The notes beneath the pieces are model-generated. The model had not been told where the DNA came from. It saw only the letters and a program-made list of their open reading frames with translations, and did no database searches. This document shows, piece after piece, positions 33,464 through 34,415 of a stretch of 34,415 bases of DNA (its first letter is position 1; each line of letters starts with the position of its first letter). Location of the stretch: positions 1-34,415 of IMG/VR virus record IMGVR_UViG_3300034418_007855. The stretch is one strand, 5' to 3'. Position numbers and translations under genes: made by a program. Source of the stretch: a virus.

Positions 33464-34415
33464 TTATTCCCAAGGCATTGCTTCGTTTTCTATTAATACA
33501 GGTTCATGCGGTATAAAACATCCAGACTTAGGTTCCCATTTGAAATGAGCTTCAGCTCCGTTCTCACCTAAGTTTTGAAACTTAACTTTAAGCACTTTTG
33601 CTTTAACGGTTTTAGCTTCATAGTCACGATGAACCAGTATACCGTGGTAAGATGCGTCGTACCATTCACCTCCACCCTTGATGTTATACATTGTGGGCTC
33701 TTCAATTTGGCCATCTTTGTCTTTGTACATTTTAGTTGGGTGTGCTACTACTATAACTAAAACATCGTATTTCTTGCAGAAGGTTTCAATTTTAGTTAAG
33801 TATTCCATTGTATACCTGTTAACGTCTTCTGTTTTAGCATCAACGTCTCTTATTTTGTTGAAGGGATCAATAACTAAGCATTTGATACCTTTTCGTTTTA
33901 CGAGTTCAGCTCCTTTTCTAAGGACCGCTTCCAACGAATAACGGTCCATATCAATGAAATAAAAATTATCATTTATATGTGTTTTTACCTGTTCCCATTT
34001 ATCATTTCCAATATCTGCTTTGCTTGGCATTCCTTCCCACAGTTTTCTAAAGAGCTTGTGTGCGTGTAAGTAAGTAGGTGCATTTTCTGGAGAAGCAAAC
34101 GCTGTTTTCCAACCATATAGTTTATTATACCCAACAACCATCTGATCGACAAAATCACTTTTACCGGAAGAAGGAATACCAGTGACAGTAATAAACTGAC
34201 CAGTATAAGTCGAAAAGATACGATCAAAGTTATCAAGACCAACTTGATATCCAGGCTTAAAACCGTTATTGACGAAATCAACGATCTCGTGCTCGATGTC
34301 TTTAAATGTTGTAACATTCTCAAGCGGGACTGGTTTGGCGGTTGATATATGCTCTGCCAGTTTTTGTTTTCCATACTTTTGTAAATAATCGTTTGCGTCT
34401 TTGACGTCGTCGAAA
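33464..34415 (-). CDS. Primase-helicase (T7 gp4/Twinkle-like), C-terminal part (5' end outside window)
   Basis: A partial gene of at least 317 residues entering from the right edge. The first residues (FDDVKDANDYLQKYG) resemble the end of a Toprim primase domain, so the full protein is probably primase plus helicase. The RecA-like helicase core follows: a glycine loop Walker A, GIPSSGKS, at 34157-34180; Walker B-like CLVIDPFNKI near 33853-33880; and VLVIVVAHPTK as a later core strand. It would unwind DNA at the phage fork as a hexamer. The ATG at 34141 is internal, since the frame stays open to the window edge and the Walker A motif lies before it. It heads the visible - strand operon. Confidence 0.85.
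   Translation of the reverse strand, partial: FDDVKDANDYLQKYGKQKLAEHISTAKPVPLENVTTFKDIEHEIVDFVNNGFKPGYQVGLDNFDRIFSTYTGQFITVTGIPSSGKSDFVDQMVVGYNKLYGWKTAFASPENAPTYLHAHKLFRKLWEGMPSKADIGNDKWEQVKTHINDNFYFIDMDRYSLEAVLRKGAELVKRKGIKCLVIDPFNKIRDVDAKTEDVNRYTMEYLTKIETFCKKYDVLVIVVAHPTKMYKDKDGQIEEPTMYNIKGGGEWYDASYHGILVHRDYEAKTVKAKVLKVKFQNLGENGAEAHFKWEPKSGCFIPHEPVLIENEAMPWE

Noticed and set aside
1-34415. tRNA genes, CRISPR arrays, integrase, att sites or insertion sequences
   Set aside because: None was seen by reading both strands; nearly all bases are coding, and no integrase or repressor appears, though the genome continues beyond both edges.

Overview
The window looks like part of the genome of a tailed double-stranded DNA phage, most likely a podovirus-type phage infecting a marine member of the Bacteroidota (Flavobacteriia-like). 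The sequence is AT-rich and almost every base is coding. Starts follow A/T-rich leaders without clear Shine-Dalgarno sites. Secreted proteins have short signal peptides ending in a Ser/Gly-Gln cleavage site, as in Flavobacteriia. One lipoprotein carries a Bacteroidota-type surface-export signal. The virion genes resemble those of crAss-like and marine Bacteroidota podophages. No host chromosomal gene, tRNA, insertion sequence or CRISPR array was seen.

Layout. Bases 1-27735 are all on the + strand. They run from terminase large subunit (cut by the window edge), portal, acidic scaffold-like protein and major capsid protein (followed by a hairpin terminator) to a conserved head-module protein, a second hairpin, two head-tail connector proteins and a large tail hub/stabilisation protein. 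Three internal or ejection proteins of increasing size follow in the order of T7 genes 14-15-16. The last is a 2095-residue polyvalent protein with a zincin motif, a PD-(D/E)XK-like motif and a stretch resembling sigma-70 region 2. Next come a 51-residue membrane protein, then a cassette of exported proteins (21439-26331): a small secreted protein, a cohesin/dockerin-like protein, a surface-signal lipoprotein, a one-helix membrane protein, a CsgG-like protein and an outer-membrane beta-barrel with an acidic Ser-rich linker. A holin candidate, an Amidase_2 endolysin and two overlapping spanin-like genes complete the lysis region.

Bases 27768-34415 are all on the - strand and converge on the + strand unit at a shared hairpin (27737-27762). 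In transcription order: primase-helicase (cut by the window edge), a small unknown, a thymidylate-synthase-family enzyme with an Asp at the base-recognition position, a GIY-YIG/MazG fusion, a small alpha-helical protein, a T7 endonuclease I-like resolvase, three tiny overlapping genes, nrdB and nrdA. Nearly all of these overlap or touch, so they probably form one early/middle operon for DNA replication, recombination and nucleotide supply.

Most notable points: (i) the exported-protein cassette between virion and lysis genes, which looks like a phage-built outer-envelope complex of unknown purpose; (ii) the multi-enzyme ejection protein; (iii) a possible cytosine-modification route made of the TS-family enzyme, MazG pyrophosphohydrolase and GIY-YIG domain; (iv) four small genes (21309, 30513, 30643, 30779) that size-filtered gene calling would miss.
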